The notes beneath the pieces are model-generated. The model worked only from the letters and a program-made list of their open reading frames with translations. It searched no databases and was not told the origin of the DNA. The position numbers were made by a program, and so were the translations under genes. From NCBI GenBank assembly GCA_020746995.1, contig JAGPXD010000003.1, forward strand, positions 5,084,001 to 5,148,000: a DNA stretch of 64,000 nt, read 5' to 3'. Source of the stretch: Plectosphaerella cucumerina. Its lineage: Eukaryota > Ascomycota > Sordariomycetes > Glomerellales > Plectosphaerellaceae. Below are positions 11,701 through 23,231 of this stretch, piece by piece; positions within the stretch are counted from its first letter, which is position 1; each line of letters starts with the position of its first letter.

Positions 11701-12194
11701 GGCAATATATGTGCCAGAATATTCCATCTACGTGCCCGATCTACGCTCAGCGGTCCTCCAGACCACACCATCTTGATCATCAGCCCCGCGAGACCGCCAT
11801 ACCGACACCTAATCAGGAATCTTGGGGTGGTTGCCTCGTTCACTTGATAGGTTTGCCGATCTTGCATTTTTCACCCCCGGCATGATGTCGCCGCGGTCTT
11901 CCCGACTTCACGTCTTGTCTACGACGTGACTGTCTTCAGGCTCCCAGAAGAAAGGCTTTTCACGGGAGATACTCTTCTGCTTCTGGAGAGTGTGTGCCCA
12001 AGGCTCGGCTTCCCACACACCACATCGACATCGTTGAGGCCCAGCTGGGCACTTCGCAGTCCATACCGGCCATCTTTCGAGGCCAAAGCCCTCACGCAGC
12101 CATCCAGACAGCAGCATCTTGCGGGACAGCTTCTCACCGCTCCTTCTGACGCTGCTTTGGACGACACCATCTCGAAGGCAGGCTCTGGTCCATC
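8795..12194. other. 3.4-kb gene-poor region
   Basis: No convincing gene was found. Short frames near 8917-9332 and 9402-9946 lack recognisable domains or consistent splice signals. CT-rich tracts near 10040-10100 and 11430-11480 look promoter-like. The last few hundred bases are probably the leader of the SesA/HeLo-like gene at 12195. A degenerate tandem duplication at 10539-10616 is listed separately. Confidence 0.5.
10539..10616. repeat. Degenerate tandem duplication
   Basis: Two imperfect copies of a roughly 32-nt unit around GTCGNCGGCGAACTC, at about 10539-10573 and 10585-10616. They are followed by a GTTGAAGTT-type trinucleotide-like tract to about 10665. It is non-coding as far as I can see. 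Confidence 0.45.
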
Positions 12195-13274
12195 ATGGCA
12201 GAGGTTTTGGGGGCCGTCGCTTCGGCCAGCCAGCTCGCCGTACTGACCATGGGCCTGCTGGATACCGTCAGAAAGATAAAAGGGGCCTCAGAAACACTCA
12301 GAAAGTATCAGCAGCAGCTTCAAGAGGTTCAAGTTCTCTCTGAATCCATTTCTCGCAATCCCCTCCTCCAGACACCCGACGTGGACTTCCACACGCGCTC
12401 CATTCTTGTTAGCATCTCCCAAAACAACCTCGAGCGTCGCCTACAGCGAAGCTGGTTATCTCGCACCTGCACCTTTCTCTACAAAGACCGAGACTTGGTC
12501 GACTTCTTCATCCTACTGGACAGGCAAAAGTCAAGTCTGTCTCTCGTCATCGAGAACATCCAGTCTCGAGCCCTCCATCAGATTCAGTCCGACATCCGGG
12601 CAATGAGCAACTCATCCCCACCATTCGAGAAGCCGTCCACGCCTCCGGACTCTGACGACGAAACATCCCCGAAACCTACCTTCGAGCTTCTCAACCCCTG
12701 GGTCATGGATCGTTCATCGACAACCAGCCCTGCTCGGGATCAACCTGACAAGTCCACCAGGGCCCCCGACAACCAGGCCAAGACCGAATCCAATGCAGCC
12801 CAGCGCTCGACTGCGGAAGACGAGGATACATTTGCCGCATTTACCGCGGCCATTGGATACTACGAGAAAAATCCAAAGTTCATGGGTTGTATCTACGATC
12901 AGAACGAAGCTCATGATCGCGTCATCATGCATCTGGGTGCCGTGGTTGACAACGGACTCGTCAAAGACCTTAAGAAACCCCTCGTACTCAACAAATCTCC
13001 GGACATCTACAACGAAAACGTCTCTATTGGAAGAGGCGACGGTACTTATGGCGTCCAGAGGCAATATTCCCAAGATGAGACATTGAGCGAGGAGAACTAT
13101 CAGCCGGTCCACCATAGGGCATACTACCGCCGCAATCGTGGGGTCGCTGTCAAAGTGGAAGGGTCTGAGTCTCTTTCACGAAGCTGGGCAACACAGACCA
13201 TGCACTTCGGACCATCAATTGTGTACAAAGACGCAACGACTGCTGTGCCGAAGCCTACCCCTGAGAAGAAATAG
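12195..13274 (+). CDS. Solitary SesA/HeLo-like N-terminal domain protein
   Basis: A single exon encodes 359 aa. Residues 1-140 begin MAEVLGAVASASQLAVLTMG and form an amphipathic helical bundle of the type found at the N-terminus of fungal NLR/STAND proteins (SesA or HeLo-like families). These act as cell-death or signalling effectors when triggered. No NACHT, NB-ARC, ankyrin or WD segment follows. A Pro/Ser-rich linker (about 145-205) leads to a C-terminal part with GYYEKNPKFMGCIYDQNE and VSIGRGDGTYGVQ, which I do not recognise. Solitary effector proteins are often activated by an NLR partner, but no NLR is present in this window. The kinase gene that follows is convergent. The fold-level assignment is fairly sure; the function is inference. 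Confidence 0.7.
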   Translation: MAEVLGAVASASQLAVLTMGLLDTVRKIKGASETLRKYQQQLQEVQVLSESISRNPLLQTPDVDFHTRSILVSISQNNLERRLQRSWLSRTCTFLYKDRDLVDFFILLDRQKSSLSLVIENIQSRALHQIQSDIRAMSNSSPPFEKPSTPPDSDDETSPKPTFELLNPWVMDRSSTTSPARDQPDKSTRAPDNQAKTESNAAQRSTAEDEDTFAAFTAAIGYYEKNPKFMGCIYDQNEAHDRVIMHLGAVVDNGLVKDLKKPLVLNKSPDIYNENVSIGRGDGTYGVQRQYSQDETLSEENYQPVHHRAYYRRNRGVAVKVEGSESLSRSWATQTMHFGPSIVYKDATTAVPKPTPEKK

Positions 13275-13884
13275 GTATCCTGGCGGGGAAGTTGCTCGTG
13301 TTGGGCCATAACACCAACAACACCAAGAACCAGCTCGACAGAACCAGGAAAGTGGCACGGTGAGATGTCGGTTGCCGGACGCCATGGTCGATGAGCTGCC
13401 TGGTTGAGCCGTTTGCGTAAAAGTTGATGGATCTGCATTTGGGACTTGCTTTCTTTGATTTCCTCTATTTCTTATCTTCATTCTGTTGCTCAGAGTTTCA
13501 TCATGTCGTTTCCGTTTCCTGAGTGCTTCGATGATGTTAGAAGATGCCTGTTTTTCATATGTAGCAGAATCAAAAGGATGCCAGATCTGAAAGGATGCGT
13601 GACAGGGAGATATTCGAGGTGGAAAGAAGTAATATGTCAAGTTGCATACGATTCCTACCTCATCCCTGAATCAAGAAGGCCTTGCTGCATCCTGCCTCTT
13701 TGTGAAACTATGCAATTCCCAGAACCTAGCTAGCCGACTGGACAAGGAATGGTAGTTGACCAAGTTTCGTGAAACAAGACAAACAGGTGCAATGGACTGC
13801 CTCTGACACGTCAAGTTGCATCAGGTACAACCTGGCTCCTCCAGCAAACCGATGATGGAGCCAGCCATAGCCCCACGTCTCTCC
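13275..13884. other. Intergenic, convergent 3' ends
   Basis: A relatively AT-rich stretch between the SesA/HeLo-like gene and the kinase gene. No gene is visible. Confidence 0.5.
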
Positions 13885-16173
13885 TCATATCTGATCAGGC
13901 CCGTCCACAAAGATGCTCGGCACCTCCATGGCCGCCCCCTCCAGGTTATGACGCCGCGCCGTCGTGAAAGAAGGTAGCGGAGGATCCCAGTACGGGTCGC
14001 CGGGAGAGCTCTCCTGCTGCCACTTGAGGAACCTCTTGAGCTCCTTCACCAGATCATCGCAGCTGATGCGGTCCACACGTCGGGTATCGAGCATTTCCTT
14101 CTCAATAAATGTCAGCAAGTCGGTCAGGATATCACTTCCCGACTGCCCCGGCCGGCGGAGCTTCGCCTTGAGCATCCGGTGCTGCTCCCTGACGGCGTCT
14201 TTCAAAAACGTCCTAGGCTCGCTGTCGATCTCCGGTCCAAACTCGGCTCTGAAGAAGCTGTCATTACGCCAGCACTGGGACTTGAAATGACCCGACGTGT
14301 CGACATTGAGCTCGTCGCAGCGGGCTCGGCTGTAGTCGTCCACCCCTTCGCGGCCCAAGATGACCCAGGAGATGAGCTCGGAGGAGATGCAGCCCAGGGC
14401 CCAGATGTCGGCCTTGCGCGAGTACTTCTCGTGCTTGAGCATGACTTCGGGCGCGCTATAGGTTAGCAGCGCGGGAAGGTGGATGCCGGGTGTGATGGCC
14501 AGGGGAGATCGCCTGCTGCGCGTGAAGAACTTTGTGAGCCCAAAGTCTGCGATCTTGAGGGTGCCGAGACCAGTGGGTCCCGGCGACTGGGTGAAGTGTA
14601 GGATGTTGCCGGGCTTGAGGTCGCCGTGGATGCCGAAGTTGTCCTGATCGATGTTGCTCGGCACCTCCTTGCTGAGCTCCTTCAGTCCCCTAGTCACCTC
14701 GGGGCTCAGCGCGGGACTGGGTTCCATGGCGCGCTTCAACGCCTGAGCCCGCGTGTCGTGGATGCTTCGAAGCCCGTCTGCCAGGCCATGACACTGCTCG
14801 GCCAGCCACTGAAGGAGGAGACGTGGGTTGGTGGTCGTGTCTTTAATCAGTCTCGTGGGGGGCCTCTCGAGCAGCTGGTCCATGCTGCCTCCTTCGGCCC
14901 AGGGGAAGAGGAAAGAGTACTGCGTTCCGCTGTCGCTCTCGACCACAAAAGTGGCGTACAGCTCCGTGAGCAGGTTCGGCTGAGGCTTCATCTTGGTGAA
15001 GACGCGCAGCTCGGCCTGGAACTCCTGATCACCTTCGGCGGTCCTAGTTTCGTGGAGGGTCTTTAGCGCAAAGTGCCTCTCAGGCTTGGTGCAGTCATGC
15101 ACCGGTCAGCATTTCGTTTGCTACCTCATATCCACCACGTCGGGGTTACTTACAAAGGTGTGGTGCGCTGGATGGATGTCGACGCACGCAACCTTGCCGA
15201 ATTCGCTTGGTCGTTGGACGCTCTTTAAACAGGTCCACGGGAAGATGGCGCTCTTGTCCATGTGGTACTCGTGGACGCTCCTGTCAGAATCCCGGGAGAT
15301 GAACGGAGATAACAGTTGCCACTGCGTGGTGTAGAATGCCTTGGTGAAGCTGGGTCGCGTGCCGAGCCACGGCAGGGGGTTTCCCTTGCAGTCCATCAGC
15401 CCGTGGGGCTTCTTGCTCTTATCCCAGCGCAAAGGTAGATTTTCGTCCTTGATCTTGTGCTCGACGAATTTGGGCAGGTAGTCTCGCACCTCGTTGCCTT
15501 TAAGGAGAACGAGGATCGCCAGCGTTCTGCGGGCGAGGGTGTCTTGATTCTTGGGGACGTTTTCCGCGCCGCTCGAGGTACCGCAGACGTACTCGACATA
15601 GGTCTCGACAAGACTGGCGCTGGCGTTGGGGAAGTGCCACTTGAGTTCTTGTCGTACCCTGCTGGGTTGGAAGATATCTCGCAGCTTGTCCAGAGGGAGC
15701 CAGTTTAGAGGCGAGCCACCATCTTTCGAGGGTAAGAAGGCTTCGTACACCAAATCGTTGATCGTCTGGTCCTCCTGGTCATCTCTAAGGTCGACGTCAT
15801 CAACGGAATCAGGACGAGCATCCTCAGGGTTGGCGGGTTGGGGATATTCGCCGTCGGCCATGGCACGCAGCTCTGTTGAATTTGACTCGCCCGAGTTCTC
15901 TCGAAGCAGATGGTCTCTCATCCCGTAGTCATCGACTCTCTTCGTGTGTCTGGACGTCTCCGATGGTGAAGGTTTCGTAGAGGGCCGGTATTCGACGACA
16001 GGCCCGTCGCCAGCCCCGTACAGGGGTCCAAGAGGTCTGTTCGGGCTTGCATACTCGGCGATGATCTGTTGGGTGCCTCGTCAGCGCCTTGTGCGTGAGC
16101 TGCCCTATGGATGTACCTTGTGAGCCCCTGCATTGTCGAACACGGGAGCTTGCATGTTGTCGTCCTCCTTCAT
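13885..16173 (-). CDS. Fungal Ser/Thr protein kinase with N-terminal accessory region
   Basis: Three exons (16117-16173, 15154-16065, 13885-15084), all joined in phase 0, give 722 aa. The start at 16173 (MKEDDNMQAP) is supported by a good intron (GTACAT donor, GCTGAC branch, AACAG acceptor) and by coding-like sequence without an ATG in between. Residues 1-325 are an uncharacterised region with NDLVYEAFLPSKDGG and KFVEHKIKDENLPL. The kinase domain follows: ALKTL (VAIK-type lysine), an acidic C-helix segment, the catalytic loop GIHGDLKPGNIL and IADFGLTKFF, then YSAPEV. The catalytic loop reads HGD rather than HRD, but the Asp, Lys and Asn are present, so activity is plausible. Such kinases belong to an expanded fungal group of unknown substrate. 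Confidence 0.8.
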
Positions 16174-16679
16174 GGTGTACTGTCCAACGCTGGCAAGGGT
16201 GGAAGTGGAAGAGGGGGTGTCTGTCAGGATTGGTGCGCAGCCCAATGTCGTGCAGGAAGCATGGTCATTTTGTACCGGTCGTTAATGACTCCGATGAGTG
16301 ACAGCCTGACAGGGCATTGACTGCGCATTCCGCCACCGTGCCGGCAGTTTCTGGGCGCCGTCCCTTGGCTGCCGCCGTGGGGGTTTGTCGATTTTCCTTG
16401 CTACATGCAGCGAAGTACGAAGATACATCGGGAAAGACTTGCTTAGGCTGCAGAAACCAGCGGGTGGGTGTTGCGTTGCATGTGAGGGGGAGGGTTGGAG
16501 GAATGGTTGGCGGCCATCGCATCGCCACTGGTTGCCTTGAAATTTGGTCTCGCTGCCTCCTTTTGCCTTATGGACGCAACCGCTCTGAGAGGCGAACCAG
16601 GCATGACATTCTGTACTGGCTTTACGCATTCTAGCGCTGGGACTGTAATAAATACGCTGGTCCGCTGCCTCGTCATGAC
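16174..16679. other. Intergenic, divergent
   Basis: The promoter side of the kinase gene and of the tiny gene at 16680. Overlapping short frames here show no domain. Confidence 0.45.
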
Positions 16680-17052
16680 ATGGCGTCGGGTTCCATCCGG
16701 CCCTCCTCCTTGTCTTCTACTTTTTCAAACCTGCCCCGTCCACTGTTCCCTCACACGCCCCGTCGAGTCATGATGCAGACCAGGACAGCTCGTGCCGTCT
16801 CGCGACAAACGGGAGTCAGCTTCGTGACTAGTATACCTGGTCGTTCCGTCAACCCTACCAAGCTGGCATCATATCTGGACCAGCGCTTCGTCAACGACTA
16901 CACCGTTCAGGTATGTCAACATCCCACACTCTCACTCTCAGCCTAGAGGCCGAACACATCGCCTGACAGGACGACATCAGATGCGAAGGAACTCCTACGA
17001 GGTCACAGCGCCCATTCCCTTGAAGGAGGAAGCCATCAAGCTGTGTATTTGA
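16680..17052 (+). CDS. Small hypothetical protein
   Basis: Two exons (16680-16910, 16981-17052) give a 100-aa basic protein. Exon 1 ends ...DYTVQ at a GTATGT donor. The CATCAG acceptor at 16980 yields MRRNSYEVTAPIPLKEEAIKLCI, which looks like protein, whereas the alternative GACAG acceptor ends quickly. The N-terminus is Ser/Arg/Pro-rich with no acidic residues for about 45 positions, which would fit a mitochondrial presequence (weak inference). I do not recognise the family. The translation could also begin at the double ATG near 16770, giving about 70 aa. Confidence 0.4.
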
Positions 17053-18222
17053 GTTGAGGTTTGGATCGAACTGCTACGGGGTACTGCCAAAATGTTCTTC
17101 GGCAGTCTGAATCACTCCCTTTCGTCTTGATATCAAGATGTATTCTCAATAGCTATAGATGATTTCCCAATCAAAACCACCCCCTTCCACCTTCTCTCGA
17201 TGCCTTCACAGCAGCTCAATGGCCTTGATGATAGTGGATGCGACAGCGACTTTTCAACATTGCCACATCGGCCTTGATACCACCGGATCAGCTTAGACCG
17301 CTGAATCAAACATCTGTTTAAGACTTACATCGGTGAGTTTTCTGTGAGTCAAGATCGTCCATCCAACTCTCGCCTCCTGGTATCGACAGCGTCAGACCTA
17401 CACCGGACAAGAGAAAGCGGTGCAATCAGACTGACATGTGAGAAACCGAAATTTCCCGAGCCCAGCAGCGTGTTGAGCTCTCTGTCGAGAAGAACTCCGT
17501 CGATGTAGTTGGAATTGATGACGCATGTTTCCGCGAACATTGTGAGAGGCAGCGCTTGTTGCGTTTCTTAGGTTTGCAGAGGGTGTCTCGCGACTGGTTG
17601 CTTTGCTTCCTCAGATGGATTAGTTGTACGAAAGACCGCAGTTCAAATCTCAGGGTAGGAACACTAGATTTAAAGCATTGTCGGTTCTCTTGGTATACAG
17701 TCATCCTGCCTAGGCTCTGAGTCGGACGGAGTCTGGGCGACTTAGTGTTGTACACCGCTAGCCTCGCAAAACATCGCGAAGCCGTAGGGCACCGATGCAT
17801 GATGATTGCCCGATAGCAATCACTGAAGGTGCATAAGGCTGGTCACGTATCTTTCGCAGCTATCACTCCGCCACCTCTCGGTATCCCCATCGGGTCGAGC
17901 CCAGAGAAGGCTCGCACTCGACCGCGAACTGGCCGAGGACACATGCCTCGAGCCGGCTGCCTGGGTACTTGCATTTCCATTTGTACATGCGTCACGTTCA
18001 ACCGCTCGTGGGCTGGCTTCGCGGAGAGTGGTTGGCCAGAGAGGCGCCTTGTGATGCACGATCGATGCAGGTGTGTCCCACGGCATCCTCGGAGGCATCC
18101 TGGTGCATCAGGCTGTGCCATGAGGCCGCGGCAAGGGTATTAACCTCGATTCCCCTCTCGATCAACAGGACCACGATTGCCCCATTCTGTTCTGGCATTT
18201 ACATCTGCCCCAGCACGCAATC
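17053..18222. other. 1.2-kb region without a clear gene
   Basis: Short frames on both strands (17426-17800, 17829-18143) are mutually overlapping and lack recognisable motifs. A sequence near 17638 looks superficially like a tRNA T-loop but does not fold. Confidence 0.45.
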
Positions 18223-19843
18223 ATGTCTTGGCTTCAGCAGCGCGCAGATATCTCCGATGTGTCCTGGAAGTGTCTGGGCTTTAAGCCCCAGACAGGCTGC
18301 GGATTTTCAATTGAGAGGGGGTTAAATGTTTGTTTCTTCTTATTGCCGACCTCTACTAGGACTGACAAGTCTCTAGACTCCAGACAAAGTGAGAAGCAGA
18401 CAACTCACCACGGACGACGAATGGAGGGAATGGCTGAAAGAGGTACGTCCTTCATGTAGACCCTTTCAAGAACATCTAAATAACGACTTGAAAAGGACGA
18501 CCTACTCTCTTCTTCAGCATCAGCCCACCATCTCAACCTCATCCTCGGCGGCCGCGTCGTCCGCCCCTGGGGCCACGACCCCATGATCCTCTCCCAACTC
18601 CCCTGGTCTCAACCCATCTTCTCCCTCATCGCCAAACGCTTCATGGTCCACAGCAAGATCCTAACAGCGATCAACCGCAACACCAGCTGCCTCTTCTCCC
18701 ACACAGAAACCACCTGGGCCGTCGAACCAGACAAACCACCCGTCCGGGCATGGATCTACAACTGCCGCACCTCCGCCCTCTGGCCCGGCGACATGGCCCT
18801 GAGCGTGACCTTCCTCCCCGACAGCGGGACCACGCACGCTGTGCTCTTCGGATGCGACCAGGTCACCCCGGATGGATACGACGCGGACATGACCCTCGGC
18901 GACATCATCACCAGCAGACTCTCAAATTCAGATACCGCCTTTGCGCACCCGATGCTTCTCCCTACGGTGTTTGCAGACATGGAGAGGAATAGACAGATCG
19001 AGCTCGTCAGAGATGAGACGGCCAAGCTGGGCGAGCGCATTCTGAAGCTCGCTTCCCCCACGACGGATGGAGGATTCACGACTCGATCCGCGGCCCGGAA
19101 GAGCGACACCTCGGAGAAGAAGGAAGAGTCGTCGGTCATGATATGGCTTGGCATCAGTAAGCTCCGCAACGGGCTGGAAGATTGGCAGAGGCAGCTGCAT
19201 CAGATGATTGAGCATGTCGATGAGCTGAATGAGGGTGTGTTTGCCGTCGAGGATGCGACGAAATCTGGCCACCATCAAACGACTCGGGATGAAGTTGCCA
19301 AAACTAATGCGCAGCTTGCGCGCCAGGAGGGTGCTAGGATCAGGGTGCGGCTCCAGGAGCTGGTTGATGAGTACGACCAGTACATCAGAGAGTGCACGCA
19401 TATTATGGATGGCATGAGCCTCGCAACGCAGCTGGTAGACTCCCCTTCTTTCTTTCTTTCGGATAACGGTTTCCAGGCTGACCTCGTTGAAACAGGAGCT
19501 GAGTTCAGTCAGCCACATGGACTCACAAGTGAACCTCGAAGTCGCCCAGCTAACCCGCCGCGACGGGAATCTCATGAAGTCCATCGCGACCCTCGGCATG
19601 ATCTTCCTGCCCGCGACATTCGTTACTGTAAGTACCAAAAGAGGTAGTCGAAACACCCACTGACCCGGCTGAATCTAGGCCTTCTTCTCCATGGGCTTCT
19701 TCGACTGGGGTGATGAAACCATGTCCAGATACATCTGGGTCTACGTTGTCGCCGCTCTGGCCACCACGTTCTTGACTGTGGCACTTTTCTACTGTCTGAT
19801 AATACGGAAGTGGAAACGTCCTCCACCTCCTGGGACTGCATGA
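18223..19843 (+). CDS. CorA-like two-helix membrane protein
   Basis: Five exons (18223-18327, 18377-18442, 18496-19434, 19496-19627, 19679-19843) sum to 468 aa. The N-terminal region carries the fungal CorA-like features FSLIAKRF and INRNTSCLFSH. The middle is a long coiled coil, with RQIELVRDETAKLGERIL and later QLTRRDGNLMKSIA. Two C-terminal helices follow: ATLGMIFLPATFVTAFFSMG and then YIWVYVVAALATTFLTVALF, with a basic tail. The pore motif GMN of true CorA Mg2+ channels is replaced by SMGFFDW, as is usual in this fungal group, so ion transport cannot be assumed. The first exon (MSWLQQRADIS) is the weakest part; its GTTTGT donor is acceptable but not strong. Exons 3 to 5 are secure. Confidence 0.8.
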
Positions 19844-20328
19844 CCATGCTGGTCCGGCCTGATGTGCTGCCCGAACCCCTTTCGATGCCGCACTGTACGA
19901 GCCCTGCTGGGCAGGGATTGACGGAATTCAACTAAACAGCATGTGTCGTGAGATCTATAGCTTGACGAGGCAAAGAATTCTTTCATCTTCACTGCCAGTT
20001 CTACGTTTCCAAGCTCGAAAGATAACCGCAGGGTCAAATAAGTCACTCACCTCTGTCTCGTTACCTTGGTAGGCAGCTCAACAACACCGGATGTTGCCAG
20101 CCATCACATCACACCTCTCCAAAATTCATCACCCAGCTCCAATATTTCTTCTCTACAAACATGCTCATCAGCACGCTAAGCCACCTGTCCAAAAGCCGTC
20201 AAAAGCACAGCTCAACTCCCCATAAAAACACTCCTCTTCGCCTGGCTCTCGTCGCTAGAACCCCCGATATGCAAGCAAGCACCACACCCTCAAAAGAACA
20301 GCGTCGATCAATATTCCTCATCGCTCGA
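19844..20328. other. Intergenic, convergent 3' ends
   Basis: AT-richer sequence between two convergent genes. No gene was seen. Confidence 0.5.
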
Positions 20329-23231
20329 CTACCGCAATGGTGATTCCCACCCCTCCTGATCGCGCTTCTTCTCCCCAGAAGCCAGCGGCTTCGCCTCAGC
20401 GCTCGCTGAACCGTGTCTAGCGCCCAGGAAGGGACTAGCTCCGCCGCCGCGCTCTTTCATCTCGGGGGTCGGCGCCTGCAGGGCCTCGCTCTCGCCGTTG
20501 AGAGCCTGGCTGTCCAGGGGCGGGAAGGAAGACAGGCCGCCTGGCGCGGTGGTGATGGGACCTGGCTCGGACTGGCCCACGCCCTGGATCGAGTCGGCGA
20601 CAGGAGGGAGCTGCGTATCGGCAGGGCCACCATGGTTACTGGTACCGCCCATGACCTCGTCGCCCTCGAAATGCTCGAAATCAAAGTCGCCGGCGCGGGA
20701 GTTGGTATCACTTCCGTTTCCCAAGGAGGCGCGATTGGTAGCCATGGAGTCCACGCTGTTAGAGCGGTACTTCCTCTTCGAGGGAGAAAGGGGTGTAACG
20801 TCCATCTGCTCAGGGGCGGCGGACGCGACGGCCGTCTCCTTCTCGTGCTCGGCGCGGGCAATCTCGGCCTTGAAGCTCTTATTATCCGCCTTGACGAACC
20901 TCTGCAGGGGATCTGCCAGTGGGAGGGGCGGGATGCCGTCCAGTGCGGCCTCTGTCGCGTAGATGGCGACGACGGACTTTGACTCCTGGAACATTTGTCG
21001 ATGGACGAGCTCGACTGTCACTTTCTGTGGGAATAATCAGCATGCAGACGAGATGGAACACGCCTGTCTCGCTCACCTCTGTCTTGACCGGCTGGGCGTC
21101 TCCGCGCACGTAGGCTAGCCTCCACCACTGGTCGATAGGCTGGGGAGCCACATCATCGAAATCAATGAGATGCTCCTCAGCCCGCTTGCAGACGTAGATG
21201 ATATTCTGGGCGGTAGCAACGCCACGGAGAAGATACTTCTTCCCAACGAAAGGGCCGGCTGGATCGTCGTCGCTTGGTTCGACCAAGAGGCCTCTCAGGT
21301 GGTTCTTGTAAGCCTCGACCTGGGCCAGCTCGGCCTTGAGTTCTGCAGATTGTCAGCACAAATAGCTCGCCCGAACGATTGCCCTTGAGCTGGTAAAACT
21401 TACTGCTGAGTTTCTGGTCAATATGCTCCAGCACAGCCGTCAGCCTCGTCAGGTACTCCTTTGCCTTGGCATGAGGCTCCACGTCGGTCTCAGCGTAAAG
21501 AGGCGCCAGTTCAAGCCGCTCAATGTCTTCCCTGATCTCCTCAGGGATGGTCATGGTCGACTGGTACTCCTGCTTCGCATCAAGCGACTTGACAATCGAG
21601 TCCCAGACCTTGACCTCGGCCGCGACCCTATCCCGCTTCCACAACTTGCCAGTCTTCGGGTCCTCCCATTGACCCAGCTCGGCTTCCAGGTGAAGGCCCT
21701 TGTATCGTGCAGCAGCAGCCCACGCCATCTGTTCCTGTATCTGGCGTCCGGCTTCCTTCCGTGCGTACAGGTAGCGCTCGGGGTACCAGACGTCGGGCAC
21801 GTCGATGGAGCCAGGGAACTGAGACGACTCGCAATCTATCCGAAGCGTCAAGACCTCGCCCATGTCGTCAAGCGTCGTCATCTTGGTCTGATTATTGACC
21901 TCCTGCCAGCTCAGCGCATCGTTCCAGAACAGGCTGTCCCACATGTCATTCAGCGACTTGACCTCGGCCCACTGATTCTCGGATAACTCGATATCGAGGA
22001 ACGAGAAGGTGTCGGCGGTATCGTACACCTCAAAGTTCTCCACCATGAGCTGCGATGCCGAATGGAGGATAGGTTTGAGCAGCTCCTCGCCGTTACTGGA
22101 GAGCCACTGATCGAAAAAGGTGCGGTCGGCGCTAGGAATATTGCCCGTCTTAAGTGTTGCCGTAAGCGCATCGATGCTGCCGTAGCTCCTCTCCGTGTTG
22201 TCCAGGAAGGCCATGAGGCGATGGACCTCTTCCTGGAAGTCAATTGAAGCATCGATCTGCTCTTCCGACGCACCGCCCTGGAGCATAGCCAGGACATGCG
22301 GCGGGTATATCCGCTCGCCCTTCCACCATTCGGGGTTGTGGCCGTAGCTGGAAGCTTGCGTGCCGGTCTGCAGTAGGAGGTTGCGCATTAGGGGGATCTC
22401 GTGGAAGATGGTCAGGATAGCGCCCAGCCGTGTGCTCCAGTTGTCCGGTTTCTGTATCAGGAACGCTGGCACTCCATCGTCTCGCTTCCTCTCGGCCGGT
22501 CCAGGCTCTTTAGGCACAACGGTCTCCTGAGCCGCGGCGCCGGTTGGGACCATGGCCCAGGAGTCAGTGGCATAGACTTCTCTGTTTGCAGGTCCAAAGT
22601 GAACGGCTGCCGGGTCGCCACCGTTGGTTATACCAGACTCTTGCTCCTGCGCCAGCTGATTCGGTGTTGTGCCCCGTCCTGGTGTACTGTGGAGGTGGGC
22701 CGGGTTGACGGTGGCCTCTTGTGCCGACTCTCGAAGCACGCGCTGAAGTTCTTCGTCGTTCTGGTCGACATGGTCCTGCAAGGCTAGGCGACCGGTCAGT
22801 TCAGGATGGTCGTCTCCGGATGAGGGGTACCTACCAGACGAGTTCGTCGTCCACTCGGCGACCCTGTTCATCGGAGACTTGTTGTTATTGACCCTGGATG
22901 GGGGTCTCGAGGGCGCAGCGGAGCGCTGCCACTGAAAGTCGGGAGGAGGGGTCACGCCCTGGAGGACAGCAATGTCGGAGCTTTCGATGTTGAAGGAGGT
23001 TCCTGCGCCTGTCGTGACGCCGTCCTTGCCCGCGCCGAAGACCGACTCGTCCCAGACCCTCGAGTATTTGCTCCTGAAGGAGTCGCTGTTTTCGTAGAAC
23101 TCAGTGAGGAGGTTCTCGAGACTGCTGCCGCTCTTGAGTGCGTTCTGCACCATGGCGTAGTTCTGGTCATAGTCGAGGCTGGCGAACTCGCAGAACTGCT
23201 TAATGTCGTCTTCGGACGGTTCCGGCGCCAT
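20329..23231 (-). CDS. Ubiquitin-interacting-motif (UIM) protein
   Basis: Three exons joined at about 21350-21405 and 21026-21077 give roughly 930 aa. The N-terminus (DIKQFCEFASLDYDQNYAMV) is a UBA-like helical region. A UIM-like segment, QNDEELQRVLRESAQE, lies near residue 165. Next comes a large helical domain with conserved Trp motifs (NPEWWKGERIYPPHVLAM), which resembles the region around the catalytic domain of USP25/28-type deubiquitinases. I do not see the Cys and His boxes of a USP. The C-terminal 200 residues are acidic and low-complexity. Filamentous fungi annotate this family as ubiquitin-interaction-domain protein. It lies upstream of the E2 gene CDC34 on the same strand, with about 900 bp between. 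A role in ubiquitin recognition is inferred from the motif only. Confidence 0.75.

Noticed and set aside
17590..17670. tRNA-like T-loop sequence AGTTCAAATCTC
   Set aside because: The flanking bases do not form a five-pair T-stem, and no A-box or acceptor stem fits.
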